From positions 1 through 64,000 of the IMG/VR virus record IMGVR_UViG_3300036893_000033: a DNA stretch of 64,000 nucleotides. The stretch is one strand, 5' to 3'. This stretch comes from a virus. The position numbers and the translations under genes are program-made. This document shows positions 38,801 to 46,868 of this stretch, in pieces (within the stretch, counting starts at the first letter, position 1; every line of letters starts with the position of its first letter). The notes beneath the pieces are model-generated. The model worked only from the letters and a program-made list of their open reading frames with translations. It was not told the origin of the DNA and did no database searches.

Positions 38801-38887
38801 CAGAAGTTTCCGTCGGGACATGTCCGACCGCCATTTCATCTGGGTGGATGTCGCTGTATACAGACCGGGACTGAGTTTAAGAAGTAG
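35840..38887 (+). CDS. Portal / 2H-phosphoesterase / MuF-like triple fusion
   Basis: 1,015 residues. Residues 1-460 are a portal protein (ARICIENVKDTICYLPWRI, IHQISFGIGCSAQRLL, YVKSGIYTINERRELRGDDP). Residues 540-720 carry two H-x-T motifs, PHITV (H589) and HPHATI (H667), spaced as in 2H phosphoesterases, the fold of LigT and of the anti-CBASS enzyme Acb1. Residues 860-1010 are a Mu F/SPP1 gp7-type head morphogenesis domain (AVTEVHNAQSAGNYAAW, CKICAANEA, HLGGCRC). Pro/Ser-rich linkers at 475-500 and 730-765 separate them. The portal is the DNA gate at one capsid vertex. Confidence 0.85.
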   Translation: MRLIQAPIVRNIAPLANAVANGARRMANGLFRPPPSTIAGVDSRNWPSALQPIQPMGPPGSQPLGMNFFYGQNLVYTPRPDAEYTAAQLKTLSQYPLARICIENVKDTICYLPWRIQLKPVAGEMHTDRAKRAMRDKNIGRLTGLFECPDGQQPWSQWLRPFLDAMLVTDSACFAVERGSRGGIPRLKVLLSSDSIARYIDDTGFTPEPPSPAYSQLWDGIPRIDCTTDQLFYVPRNIAPRNTMSSALYGFGSVEQLAKLIEIGIARLIFVYAYYRSGSIPDMLHIAPADVTAKEATEAMQWMNSELSGQLDTRRGYRVIQGFQRDGKQEQILFPKEPLLTDLFDDYLIHQISFGIGCSAQRLLKSMNRASAVAAQDAAEEEGTAPYVQWLQAQLNFFIQRRLGYPEYEISFDPQMELDGLKQMEIDTGYVKSGIYTINERRELRGDDPRAEPQADQLGALTPNGWLAIGAPPANSDDPKPKPQVAPPEPARSRKSSRVILVERGDPMPMFVPGTQVEKVWSIPSGKVFDAVPVDEDAPLMLRGLEKYSYGSTQVDIAPASDAGMKLAALRASIDKSHLMAKGLENTPHITVRYGFKGDTAAIRKHLRDMPPFNIAFGKVAAFDPTANSDDAAPLHVEVESSDLASINASIVAHGDWKKADFEYHPHATIAYVNPDNAASYVESMSTAMAGLTYNVTAITISPRDGDPERVELLGVPAALKTAKGDGTDPFTDRAPQPVTVSTPAISAEADPTSEASNDPADDASTKHLKLQMKQDVHKWLTGIKSGVITRISSVKKISRGKLRKDDQRDMILYAALDYEVFELPSIVEETLYEAAHSGALRGLSQVQAVSSVNIGTQQQLAREFAQDRAAEMVGMKWVDGELVANPNAAWSIDATTREAIRKAVTDAFSAETKMTDLIQAIKDLDTFDEARAENIAVTEVHNAQSAGNYAAWEQTGVVLATKIVCSSLGPCKICAANEAAGSVPFGQKFPSGHVRPPFHLGGCRCIQTGTEFKK

Positions 38888-39116
38888 TGGTTTTCGGCGT
38901 TATCGGCTGTAATGCTGGTGGCCGCTCCCGTGACCCGCTGAACTTCCCATCGATCCATCCCATCACGATTCGCGTCAATGTCGATGTCAAGACCATCGGT
39001 CTGCTCATCTCAGGAACGAATCGCAGATAGTTCCCGGTTCCGTCCGCAAGCAGCGACTGGATGCGCTCCATGTCTCGTTGAGTGGGGATGTCGCGGTTGC
39101 TGAGCAGGATGGTCAT
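38877..39116 (-). CDS. Hypothetical protein (79 aa)
   Basis: MTILLSNRDIPTQRDMERIQ; last gene of the leftward island, overlapping the HslV-like gene stop and running slightly into the portal-fusion gene end. Confidence 0.5.
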   Translation of the reverse strand: MTILLSNRDIPTQRDMERIQSLLADGTGNYLRFVPEMSRPMVLTSTLTRIVMGWIDGKFSGSRERPPALQPITPKTTTS

Positions 39117-39646
39117 ATACTCTCCACCACAAACGGCCCCCGCACCATGCAGTTATGCCGCTCCGCAGCCTGAAGCGCGACCGTTATCCGCGCCGCTGGC
39201 TCCATCCCATGCGTAGCAAACAACGCCCCACGCGCCAGTGCATGTCCCGACCCGCAGGCGTCGTACCCGTCCAGCGGTTCCTCCACCTGATAATCGCCAT
39301 CAATGAGAAACAGTCTTCCCTGATAGCCGATCAGGAACGTCCCTCCGCTCTCGACTTCCTTGTCCTTCGAAGCCATACCGGCCTCCTTCAGGCAGGCTCG
39401 CACCGCATCCACGAACGTCGTCACCATGTAGGAAAAAATCTCCTGATCGTGGCGCTCTGGCGGTTGGAATTTGTAACGGAGAACCTGCCCCATGCGGAAG
39501 CTGGAGGTGAACCCGAACAGGAAGTCTCCGTTGCGGAATATCTTCGGGTCGGCACGGAGCGTTAAATCTGGACCACAGGAACCCGCGCTGTCGCCGCCGA
39601 TCCAGACCCTGCCGTCTGTGTGGATGAAGCCTGCTATGGCGGTCAA
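39113..39646 (-). CDS. HslV/proteasome-beta-like Ntn peptidase
   Basis: 177 residues. MTAIAGFIHTDGRVWIGGDS places Thr at position 2, Asp19 and Lys35 (ADPKIF), equivalent to the Thr1/Asp17/Lys33 triad, and GSGHALARGALFA matches the conserved Gly-Ser-Gly helix. Length fits HslV (about 175). No unfoldase partner is seen. In a phage head cluster it may process head proteins or degrade host proteins; unproven. Confidence 0.75.
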   Translation of the reverse strand: MTAIAGFIHTDGRVWIGGDSAGSCGPDLTLRADPKIFRNGDFLFGFTSSFRMGQVLRYKFQPPERHDQEIFSYMVTTFVDAVRACLKEAGMASKDKEVESGGTFLIGYQGRLFLIDGDYQVEEPLDGYDACGSGHALARGALFATHGMEPAARITVALQAAERHNCMVRGPFVVESI

Positions 39647-39900
39647 TCAGCGGACCCCATGAACCTCGGGGCCAGCGGTTCCGTGGCTGGCTTCAGTCCC
39701 AGCGCCGACCCCTCCGCAGTAAATCGCTTGTCCCGCTCAGCCAACAGCGCGTCCGCACGCTCAGCGGCAAGCTGCGCAGAGCGATCCTTGACATTGTCTA
39801 GCATTTCCCCGTTCGGACCTACCCTAATGAAGGTGCATTCTGAGGCGTGCGCAGCGAACCTATCCCACGCCTGCTGGCGGGCGATGTCGAAGTCGGTCAC
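39643..39900 (-). CDS. Hypothetical protein (85 aa)
   Basis: MTDFDIARQQAWDRFAAHAS and a helix RSAQLAAERADALLAERDKR. Overlaps both neighbours. Confidence 0.55.
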   Translation of the reverse strand: MTDFDIARQQAWDRFAAHASECTFIRVGPNGEMLDNVKDRSAQLAAERADALLAERDKRFTAEGSALGLKPATEPLAPRFMGSAD

Positions 39901-40103
39901 CTGCCACCGCCCCCTTCAATAAAAGCGTCCACGTCTTCTGGTCTGTAGCGAACGGACGCGCCGATCTTGATGAATTTCGGGGGCATGTCGAGCCTCCGTC
40001 TCTTCCTGATCGCAGCAAGCGAGAGGCACAGCAAGTCCGACACTTCTTCCTCTGTCATCAGACGCCACGACCTCGTCTTTCCTGGTTCTCCCGTCTTCGC
40101 CAT
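39897..40103 (-). CDS. AlpA/excisionase-type helix-turn-helix protein
   Basis: 68 residues. RLMTEEEVSDLLCLSLAAIR, then PKFIKIGASVRYRPEDVDAF, the typical HTH_17 layout. First gene of the leftward island, so it may regulate it or act as an excisionase. Confidence 0.7.
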   Translation of the reverse strand: MAKTGEPGKTRSWRLMTEEEVSDLLCLSLAAIRKRRRLDMPPKFIKIGASVRYRPEDVDAFIEGGGGR

Positions 40104-40214
40104 TAACAACAGCCTACCAAAAATGAGATACACGCCGCTACTGGTGGTTATGTATGAATGTCATTTTTACGGCACTTGCCTGGGAATAACATCGCATGAC
40201 AACACTAAACATTG

Positions 40215-42086
40215 ATGAAGGAATTTCGCAAGACAGTCACCATCACCGACGTTGTTGACGGACCCGATGGACTCGCGACCGCTTACGGGATCATGACCGC
40301 CGAAAAGGTGGACAAGGATAACGAGCGCTGCATCTACGACTGGCAGGTGCCTTTAACGAAGGCTTGGTCGAACGAAATATTTGAGTCCACCACGCTGGCA
40401 GGTCAAGAGCCGTCCCTCGGAAACGTTCGCCTCATGCACGCTGGCGTGATTGCCGGGAAGGTCCAGAAGATGGACTTCGACGACGCCGCAAAGGCCATTA
40501 AGATCGGTGCTCAGGCCGCTAACGCTGAGATCAGCGACATGCTGCGGCGAGGCTTGGTCACTGGATTTTCTCAGGCCGGGCGCTACACCAAGAAGTCTAC
40601 AATTTGTTGCTCTGCCGATCCACAGGAAGACGAAAAAACGGGCGTAGTGTCGTGCAGTAAGTGCAAAAAGGCAAACCCCGTTGTGGACTACGCAGCCAAA
40701 ATCTCCGAAGTCTCCTTCGTAGACAACCCCTGCCTCGACGCCGCCCACTTCGACTCCGTGAAGTCCGCCAGTTTCCGTTACCAGAAAGCAAACGGCTCCA
40801 GCGAGATGCGCAAGTTCTCCGTGGACGTACAGAAGTCCGAAAAAACCAAGCGAGTAGCCGGTGAAGACCTCCCCGCCAGCGCCTTCGCCTACGTAGGCGA
40901 CGAAACCGACACGGGCACCTGGAAGTTCCCGATCAAATTCTCAACCCCGGCGTTAACGAAGTCCCATCTCCGCAACGCACTGGCCCGCTTCGACCAGGCC
41001 AAAGGCATCCCCGAATCCGAACGCGAGACCGTGAAGGCGAAAATAACCGCCGCCGCCCGCGCCGCAGGCATCGAGGTGTCCGCCGACAAGATGGTCGCAG
41101 CGGTAACGGCGAAATTCTCGGAAGCAGTCACCAGGAGCGCGGCGAAGCACAACCTTAAAAAGGGGCTGTACGACGTATCCCGCTTCGCACAGATCCTTCA
41201 GGATCTCGCGTACCTCTGGCGGTCCAGCATCGCCGAAGAGGAGTACGAGGGTGACGACTCCGAAATGCCCGATATGCTCCGCGATCACGTGGAGCAGTTG
41301 GCCGACAGTCTCGTAACGATGTGCGCCGAAGAGGCCGCAGAGCTGATTCCCGCTGCTAAAGCAGTCATACCGGTGGCTACCAAGACCGCCGAACCCAACA
41401 CAGGAGCAAAAAAAATGAACGAAGAAATGCTGAAGGCGGCGAAAAAGGGTCTCGCGGCTCACTTCAAGAAAATGGGCGCGCACTTCGGAAAGTGCGCCGA
41501 CATGCACGAAAAAATGGCAGCGTCTCATGGCGAGATGAAGGAAGCATGCAAGGCCATGATGGAGCACCACAAGGGCGAGGTAGGCAAGGCCGACGGCGAA
41601 ACCTCGGCTGGCCCCAAGGCGCAGATGGCGTTCTGCAAGGCGCAGATGGAACACCACACCGATAAGGAAGCTCACCACGAAAAAATGGGCAAGGCCATGG
41701 ACGCGATGGCCGATCACGCGCACGCAATGGCGAGCGGCATGGACTACGACTCCGACGCTGGTAAGGCTGCTCTCGCACAGGTCTGCAAAGACGTGGACGC
41801 TGAGATGGCAAAGTCCGCTGAGCCGGATGTCGCCGCCGCCGTGAGTGAGGCGATCAAGGGCATGCAGAAGGGGTACGACGCGAAGATTGACGCGCTGACC
41901 GCACTGGTTGACAAACTCACCGCAGTCGGCACGCCCAACAATCCGGTGCTCCCCATCGGCCAGGCGGTCAAGGGTACTGGCACGGACGGATTCCCTCGCG
42001 GAGTTGGACTGCAACTGATCAAGCGTGACGGCAGCGGAACTCCGACGTCGGAACCCGACGCCGAAGACGGATCGGTCGGGCTTTAA
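40215..42086 (+). CDS. Prohead protease (XkdF-like) fused to scaffold
   Basis: 623 residues from ATG 40215. The N-terminus (KTVTITDVVDGPDGLATAYG, VRLMHAGVIAGKV, LVTGFSQAG, KISEVSFVDNPCLD) matches XkdF-type phage serine proteases with visible His and Ser. A zinc-like insert (ICCSADPQEDEKTGVVSCSKC broken by spacer) lies within. A DUF6582-like segment (PALTKSHLRNALARFDQAKG) follows, then a Met/His-rich coiled-coil scaffold. It cleaves and shapes the prohead before DNA entry. Confidence 0.75.
   Translation: MKEFRKTVTITDVVDGPDGLATAYGIMTAEKVDKDNERCIYDWQVPLTKAWSNEIFESTTLAGQEPSLGNVRLMHAGVIAGKVQKMDFDDAAKAIKIGAQAANAEISDMLRRGLVTGFSQAGRYTKKSTICCSADPQEDEKTGVVSCSKCKKANPVVDYAAKISEVSFVDNPCLDAAHFDSVKSASFRYQKANGSSEMRKFSVDVQKSEKTKRVAGEDLPASAFAYVGDETDTGTWKFPIKFSTPALTKSHLRNALARFDQAKGIPESERETVKAKITAAARAAGIEVSADKMVAAVTAKFSEAVTRSAAKHNLKKGLYDVSRFAQILQDLAYLWRSSIAEEEYEGDDSEMPDMLRDHVEQLADSLVTMCAEEAAELIPAAKAVIPVATKTAEPNTGAKKMNEEMLKAAKKGLAAHFKKMGAHFGKCADMHEKMAASHGEMKEACKAMMEHHKGEVGKADGETSAGPKAQMAFCKAQMEHHTDKEAHHEKMGKAMDAMADHAHAMASGMDYDSDAGKAALAQVCKDVDAEMAKSAEPDVAAAVSEAIKGMQKGYDAKIDALTALVDKLTAVGTPNNPVLPIGQAVKGTGTDGFPRGVGLQLIKRDGSGTPTSEPDAEDGSVGL
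41415..42086 (+). CDS. Nested scaffold protein from an internal in-frame start
   Basis: ATG 41415 is in frame with the protease gene and has AGGAG eight bases upstream, much better than chance. The product (MNEEMLKAAKKGLAAHFKKM onward, 223 aa) is the coiled-coil scaffold alone, the same arrangement as lambda C/Nu3. Rich in Met and His (MGAHFGKCADMHEKMAASHG). Confidence 0.6.
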   Translation: MNEEMLKAAKKGLAAHFKKMGAHFGKCADMHEKMAASHGEMKEACKAMMEHHKGEVGKADGETSAGPKAQMAFCKAQMEHHTDKEAHHEKMGKAMDAMADHAHAMASGMDYDSDAGKAALAQVCKDVDAEMAKSAEPDVAAAVSEAIKGMQKGYDAKIDALTALVDKLTAVGTPNNPVLPIGQAVKGTGTDGFPRGVGLQLIKRDGSGTPTSEPDAEDGSVGL

Positions 42087-42126
42087 AATTCGGGCTGTCA
42101 ACTAGGCCAATAAAACAGGAGAAAAT

Positions 42127-43980
42127 ATGAGCCGCATGATGATTAAGGCTGGGGCGACACTCGACGACAACGGGTACAAAACCCTAAGCAACTGGACGGC
42201 GAACTTCTACAAGAAGTCGCTGCGCAACTACCTGGAGCACGGCGAAAAGACCACGTTTGAGGCCGACATCCTCAAGTACAAGCGCGGTCGCAGCAGCCAC
42301 TGCGCCTACGGCCCCGTCACCGAGATGCAGCCCATGCCGGGGACGCAGCAGAAGTGGGAGCAACTGGAAACCGAGAAGTTCGCGCGCTTCGAGTTCGCGA
42401 GCAAGATTATCCAGAAGATGTTCCACCACCAGAACAAGGAGTTCGGGCTGGAGAAATCGGGAGGCGTCACCAGCGCCCTCGGCTTCAACTTCTACGATCT
42501 CCGTGGACCGGCTCTCATCCTGGCCCCCATCAACGTACCGTTCCGCAACTCCATCCCGCGCGTGGGCCGCGTCAACGACGGCTACGGTACCGCGGCGAAC
42601 TGGAAGGCGTCCCGTAACCTCGGGCAGAACTACGGCGGCGTGGCCGAAGGTCAGCGCAACGCGACACAAACTCCCGACGAGATCGACTACACCGCGACGT
42701 ACAAGCAGATCGGTAATGAGCGTGCGGTGACGACCTCGGCGGAATTCGCGTCTGAAGGTTACAGCGCACAGCTTGGCGATGAGCATGTTCGCGGCATGTT
42801 GTCCCTGTGGCTCTCAGAAGAGGCCATTAACATCCACGGCAACAGCGGCACGGCGGCCACCGGCGGCTACGCGCTCGGTACGGCAACCACGCCTACCATC
42901 GCGACCGCGACCGGCACGTCCACCTTTGGCGGAGCAACTCCCGTATCTGTGGCTTGCGTGTATATGACCGCCATGGGTAACCCCTCGAACAATCAGTACG
43001 GTTACATGACCAATCTTGTCGCGAACGCCAACACGGTCACTGGTGGCCTGGTACCCAATACCGTTCGCACAAACGCCGACGGATCGGTTATCACCGTACC
43101 CGGCGGCATCAGCGCCATCAGCGCGATGTCCTCGGTTGTAACTCCCAGCGGCACTACTCAGGTAGCCGTGGCCACCGTCCCTGCTGGCACGAAGGGTGTC
43201 TATGGATACGCCTGGTACGTGAACGTCACCGACGCCTCCGCGCCGTCGCTTGCAAACGCCAAGCTGGCCGCGATTACTCAGTTCCCTACTTACACGATCA
43301 CCTCTGCCACTATTGCTGGCACGCAAACCGGTAACGCCACTGGCCTCAATACCGACAACAGCTACAGCCAGTACGACTACACCGGGTTGATGGGATTTGC
43401 GGCGGGCACCGCTGGTTCTTACTACAAGGATCTCGGCGGCGGAACCCTCACCCCCACCAAGACAGGCAAGATCGTTGAGATCGAGACCGCCCTCCAGACC
43501 ATGTACCTGAACTACCAGACCGGCATCAATGCCATCTGGGGTTCGCAGGACGCCATCGAAGCCGTTGACCTTGCTTCCCGCTGGGGTGGGTCGAACGGAC
43601 AGGCGCAGCAGTTCTTCTTTAACGGCGGCGCTGGCGAAGGTGGCCGCAATCTGGTTGTCGCCGGCTACGCGGTGACCGGTTACCAGTCGCGGTACGCTGC
43701 CGCTAACGAACTTGGCGCGCAGGTGATCCCGCTGCGCATCCACCCGATGATCCCTCCGGGCACGCTGTTCTTCGATATTTCGGAACTGCCTGCCGGGTAT
43801 GAGAACAGCCGCCTGCCGTACCTCCGGGCGATGCTCACGCGGCGCGATTACCACTCCTACGAATGGCCGATGGTCACCCGCCAGTGGACGTTCGGAACCT
43901 ACGCGGAACAGGTGCTGGCGCACAATATGCCCTGGAGTTGCGGGGTAATCACCGGCATTGCCGGCGCGAACCTGAGTTAA
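42127..43980 (+). CDS. Major capsid protein, HK97 fold
   Basis: 617 residues, AGGAG upstream. An N-terminal arm, a long helix (KFARFEFASKIIQKMFHHQN), strand GFNFYDLRGPALILAPINVP and the C-terminal P-domain (YHSYEWPM, TRQWTFGTYAEQVLAHNMPW) fit HK97-type capsids. Residues 230-430 look like an Ig-like insertion rich in Thr/Ala/Gly. It is large for the fold (usually about 300-400). It builds the icosahedral shell. Confidence 0.8.
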   Translation: MSRMMIKAGATLDDNGYKTLSNWTANFYKKSLRNYLEHGEKTTFEADILKYKRGRSSHCAYGPVTEMQPMPGTQQKWEQLETEKFARFEFASKIIQKMFHHQNKEFGLEKSGGVTSALGFNFYDLRGPALILAPINVPFRNSIPRVGRVNDGYGTAANWKASRNLGQNYGGVAEGQRNATQTPDEIDYTATYKQIGNERAVTTSAEFASEGYSAQLGDEHVRGMLSLWLSEEAINIHGNSGTAATGGYALGTATTPTIATATGTSTFGGATPVSVACVYMTAMGNPSNNQYGYMTNLVANANTVTGGLVPNTVRTNADGSVITVPGGISAISAMSSVVTPSGTTQVAVATVPAGTKGVYGYAWYVNVTDASAPSLANAKLAAITQFPTYTITSATIAGTQTGNATGLNTDNSYSQYDYTGLMGFAAGTAGSYYKDLGGGTLTPTKTGKIVEIETALQTMYLNYQTGINAIWGSQDAIEAVDLASRWGGSNGQAQQFFFNGGAGEGGRNLVVAGYAVTGYQSRYAAANELGAQVIPLRIHPMIPPGTLFFDISELPAGYENSRLPYLRAMLTRRDYHSYEWPMVTRQWTFGTYAEQVLAHNMPWSCGVITGIAGANLS

Positions 43981-44012
43981 CGGTCGGTAACTGACATACA
44001 AGGAGAACGAAC

Positions 44013-45368
44013 ATGCCGACACCAACCCCGAATCTTCAGGTAACGCCGCCGGAAACTCTCGGCGCACTCCAGTCGCAACTGGTTAACGCTCTGGCCGCCG
44101 ACGAGGCCGTAGCGGTAACCACGGTAGCCGGCGGATCTCAGACCCTACAGGGGGCAACGCTCAACACGAAAGTGCTGGCGACCCCTGGCGCTCCGACCAT
44201 TACGACTTCCGGCACCGCAGGCGCAACGACCTACACCTACAAGGTCGTTGCTAAGATCGGCGCGGCCCCGCTGGGCCGCCCCACCGCCGCCTCCGCCGCA
44301 GGGTCCACCACCACCGGCAACGCAACGCTGTCGGCCAGTAACTTCAACATCGTCACCTTCACCTGTGTGCCGTATGCCACCAGCTACGACATCTACCGCA
44401 CCGCTGGTGGCTCGGCGCAGGGCAAGATCGCGAACGTCCTCCAGCCCGCTGCGGTGGTCGCGCAATTCCCGACCAGCCTCAGCTACCAGACCACCGCCAC
44501 CACCGCTGTCCTGAACGACACCGGGCTGGCGGGCGACAGCAGCACAGCGCCCACGGTGAACCTGACCGGTTCCTGTCAGAACGACACTCACGGCGACGTG
44601 AATGTGGTCGCACTATCAGCGCCTTATAACCTGGCGGTAGCAAATGCCGGTACGGCTGGGTCTACGGCTTACACCTATGTCGTATCCGCCGTTGATTCGG
44701 TCGGTGAGGTGCCATGCACGGGCGTGGCCACCGCCACAGGCAATGCCACACTGACCTCCGGCAACTCGAACCTGATTACCTGGAACGACACCCCAGGCGC
44801 TCAGTACTACAACATCTACCGCAGCGCCTCTTCGGGCACGCCCGGCACGACCGGCTTGATCGGCACGGTATACCCGTCCGGTGCAGCGACCTACAGCTTC
44901 AGCGACACCGGCATCGCGGTCATCACAACCCGCGTGCCCACGACCAACACAACTGGCTCCGTCAAGGTTCCCGGCTCGATCTTCTGCTCCGGGCTGGTTC
45001 TTAACGGCCCCACGTCGGCGAACACGACCGCCGGTAACGCAGCCCTCACGGTCGCCAACATGCTGTCGAGCGTGCTCCTGCGCTCCGGCAGCACCACCCC
45101 GACCGATACCACCCCCACCGCCGCCGCCATCATCGGTGGACTGGCTGGTACGGCAGTGGCCAACACCGGCTGGTACTGGCTGGTAAGGAACGCTGGTTCG
45201 GGCACGCAGACGCTCGGACAGGCGGCGACGGGCATCACGTGGGCATCAACGCAGACGAACACGGTCGCGACCGTCAGCGGCCACCTGTTCTACATCTATC
45301 TGACGAATGTGACGCCTGGGTCCGAGGCGATCACGATTTACTCGGTCATCGGGTCAGTAGCGTACTAA
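44013..45368 (+). CDS. Capsid decoration/fibre protein with two FN3-like repeats
   Basis: 451 residues, AGGAG upstream. Two repeats end SYDIYRTAGG and YYNIYRSASS, each after TYTYKVVAK or AYTYVVSAVD, typical fibronectin-III-like strands of virion surface proteins. Directly behind the capsid gene and before a terminator. Confidence 0.65.
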   Translation: MPTPTPNLQVTPPETLGALQSQLVNALAADEAVAVTTVAGGSQTLQGATLNTKVLATPGAPTITTSGTAGATTYTYKVVAKIGAAPLGRPTAASAAGSTTTGNATLSASNFNIVTFTCVPYATSYDIYRTAGGSAQGKIANVLQPAAVVAQFPTSLSYQTTATTAVLNDTGLAGDSSTAPTVNLTGSCQNDTHGDVNVVALSAPYNLAVANAGTAGSTAYTYVVSAVDSVGEVPCTGVATATGNATLTSGNSNLITWNDTPGAQYYNIYRSASSGTPGTTGLIGTVYPSGAATYSFSDTGIAVITTRVPTTNTTGSVKVPGSIFCSGLVLNGPTSANTTAGNAALTVANMLSSVLLRSGSTTPTDTTPTAAAIIGGLAGTAVANTGWYWLVRNAGSGTQTLGQAATGITWASTQTNTVATVSGHLFYIYLTNVTPGSEAITIYSVIGSVAY

Positions 45369-45424
45369 GGCAGGCTGGAGCGATTCCCACGGCGCGGGGC
45401 AATAATTCCTGGCAGTGGTTTCCC

Positions 45425-45464
45425 GGCGCGGGATTGGGGCAACCCGCCCGCGCCGTTAGTTTTT
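45425..45464 (+). terminator. Terminator after the capsid operon
   Basis: GGCGCGGG / CCCGCGCC stem with a 14-nt loop followed by GTTAGTTTTT. Confidence 0.7.
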
Positions 45465-45486
45465 ATGATGTCCAGACTCTGGACAG
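45465..45486. promoter_or_regulatory. Palindrome in a 5' leader, copy 2
   Basis: Same 17-nt core TGTCCAGACTCTGGACA as at 3391-3415 and 21 of 22 bases alike. It sits right after the terminator and 24 nt before ATG 45510. Confidence 0.75.
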
Positions 45487-45509
45487 GTTAAGCGAGATGG
45501 CAGTAAGGT

Positions 45510-46379
45510 ATGGCAGCAATCGACCTCACCACGACAGCATCGGTTCGCGGGTACCTCAGCATCACAGCCGGGGCCAGTGCCGGTGCGCCGCCCGTCATTG
45601 CTACCACCATCGCCGCGCCCATCGCTGCCGGAATCCACACAGTTACGCCGCTTAGTATGCAGAATATCGCCGTCAACACCGTTCTTCAGATTGACGTGGG
45701 AATGTCACAGGAGTACGTCCAGGTGACCGGCATCACGGGCACTACATTCACGGCCAGTTTCGCGCTGCCGCACGCGGCGACCCCGGTGCCGGTCGCGGAT
45801 GTCACCGACTCCGTGATCGCGGGGATGATTTCCGACGCCTCTCAGATTTTTCTGGAGCGGATCGGGGTGGCATCGCTCAACTCCGTCAATACGTTCAATG
45901 AGACGTACGACGGCAACGGGACTTCGACTCTTTTTCTGCGTCAGCGGCCTATTGTGTCGATCACGCAGCTCATGGTTAACACCGTGATCGTGCCGCAGTC
46001 CACGCAGGTGAATATCCCGGGCTGGGTTGTGGCGGACGATGCGGCCAGGCTAATTATCCGCCCCGCTGGCCTGCCGTGGGGCCAAGGCTGGAACGGTGGC
46101 GTCGGAATCTACCGCCAGGGGTACGCAGGCTGGGGCTGGGCGTACCAGCAGGGAATCCAGAACATTCAGGTGTCGTATACGGCTGGCTACACGATGACGC
46201 CGTGGGACATCCAGCAGAAGGTTACGCAGTTGGTGGCGATCAACTATAAGCGCCGCGACTGGATCGACCAGCAGAGCCAGGTATTGCAGGGGGCGGGCAA
46301 TATCCGCTACCGGGACTGGGAGTTTCCGCCTGAGGTTGAGAACTGCATTCGGCGGTACATGCGAAGGAGCTTGAATTAA
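45510..46379 (+). CDS. Head-tail connector
   Basis: 289 residues. The C-terminal 170 residues (SDASQIFLERIGVASLNSVN, TETYDGNG-like NETYDGNGTSTLFLRQRPIV, PWDIQQKVTQLVAINYKRRD) match gp6-type head-tail adaptors. An extra N-terminal beta domain (residues 1-100) precedes it. Joins the portal to the tail. Confidence 0.7.
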   Translation: MAAIDLTTTASVRGYLSITAGASAGAPPVIATTIAAPIAAGIHTVTPLSMQNIAVNTVLQIDVGMSQEYVQVTGITGTTFTASFALPHAATPVPVADVTDSVIAGMISDASQIFLERIGVASLNSVNTFNETYDGNGTSTLFLRQRPIVSITQLMVNTVIVPQSTQVNIPGWVVADDAARLIIRPAGLPWGQGWNGGVGIYRQGYAGWGWAYQQGIQNIQVSYTAGYTMTPWDIQQKVTQLVAINYKRRDWIDQQSQVLQGAGNIRYRDWEFPPEVENCIRRYMRRSLN

Positions 46380-46868
46380 ATGAGTAACAGCGTAAAGCGC
46401 TCCGTAACTAAGATCCTCGCCGCGCTGGCCGCATGCGTGGCCGTGGGCTACGTCATGGCGCAGACAACCTCCCCGCGCCCGGTCAACAACGGCAGTCTTC
46501 AGTCGCGGCAGTTTGTAGTCACGAACCTCTCGCTGTGTACTTCAGCTAAGCCGTGCTATCCGACCGTGGCCGGAAATCCCAACCAGAAAGACACCGGGGA
46601 CGTGTACTTCGGCCAGGCACTGAATAACGTTGCCTCCGCTGGGCAGGTAGTGGTCGGGACGGGAGCCTTCACGCTCGTCATAACCGACGGCAATGGAACT
46701 GTCTGGATCAGCGCCCCGCAGACGGCGGCGGTGAGCGGCACGATCATGAATTCACTGGACAGCATGCACGGACTTTACATGCAGGGCGGTTTTACGGTTT
46801 ACTGTTCGGACTCAGCGAGTGGCGCAAACTGCGCTGCCGGGCTTTTGCAGATCCAATACCAACGATAA
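46380..46868 (+). CDS. Signal-peptide protein in the head-tail cluster
   Basis: 162 residues. KRSVTKILAALAACVAVGYV ending VMA/QT is a Sec signal peptide. The mature part is beta-rich with Cys pairs (SLCTSAKPC; CSDSASGANC). It starts one base after the connector stop. Role unknown; export from the cell or virion surface is inferred. Confidence 0.6.
   Translation: MSNSVKRSVTKILAALAACVAVGYVMAQTTSPRPVNNGSLQSRQFVVTNLSLCTSAKPCYPTVAGNPNQKDTGDVYFGQALNNVASAGQVVVGTGAFTLVITDGNGTVWISAPQTAAVSGTIMNSLDSMHGLYMQGGFTVYCSDSASGANCAAGLLQIQYQR

Noticed and set aside
40953-44067. Minus-strand frames of 382 and 417 residues
   Set aside because: Antisense to the protease/scaffold and capsid genes; GC-rich codon use makes the opposite strand open.
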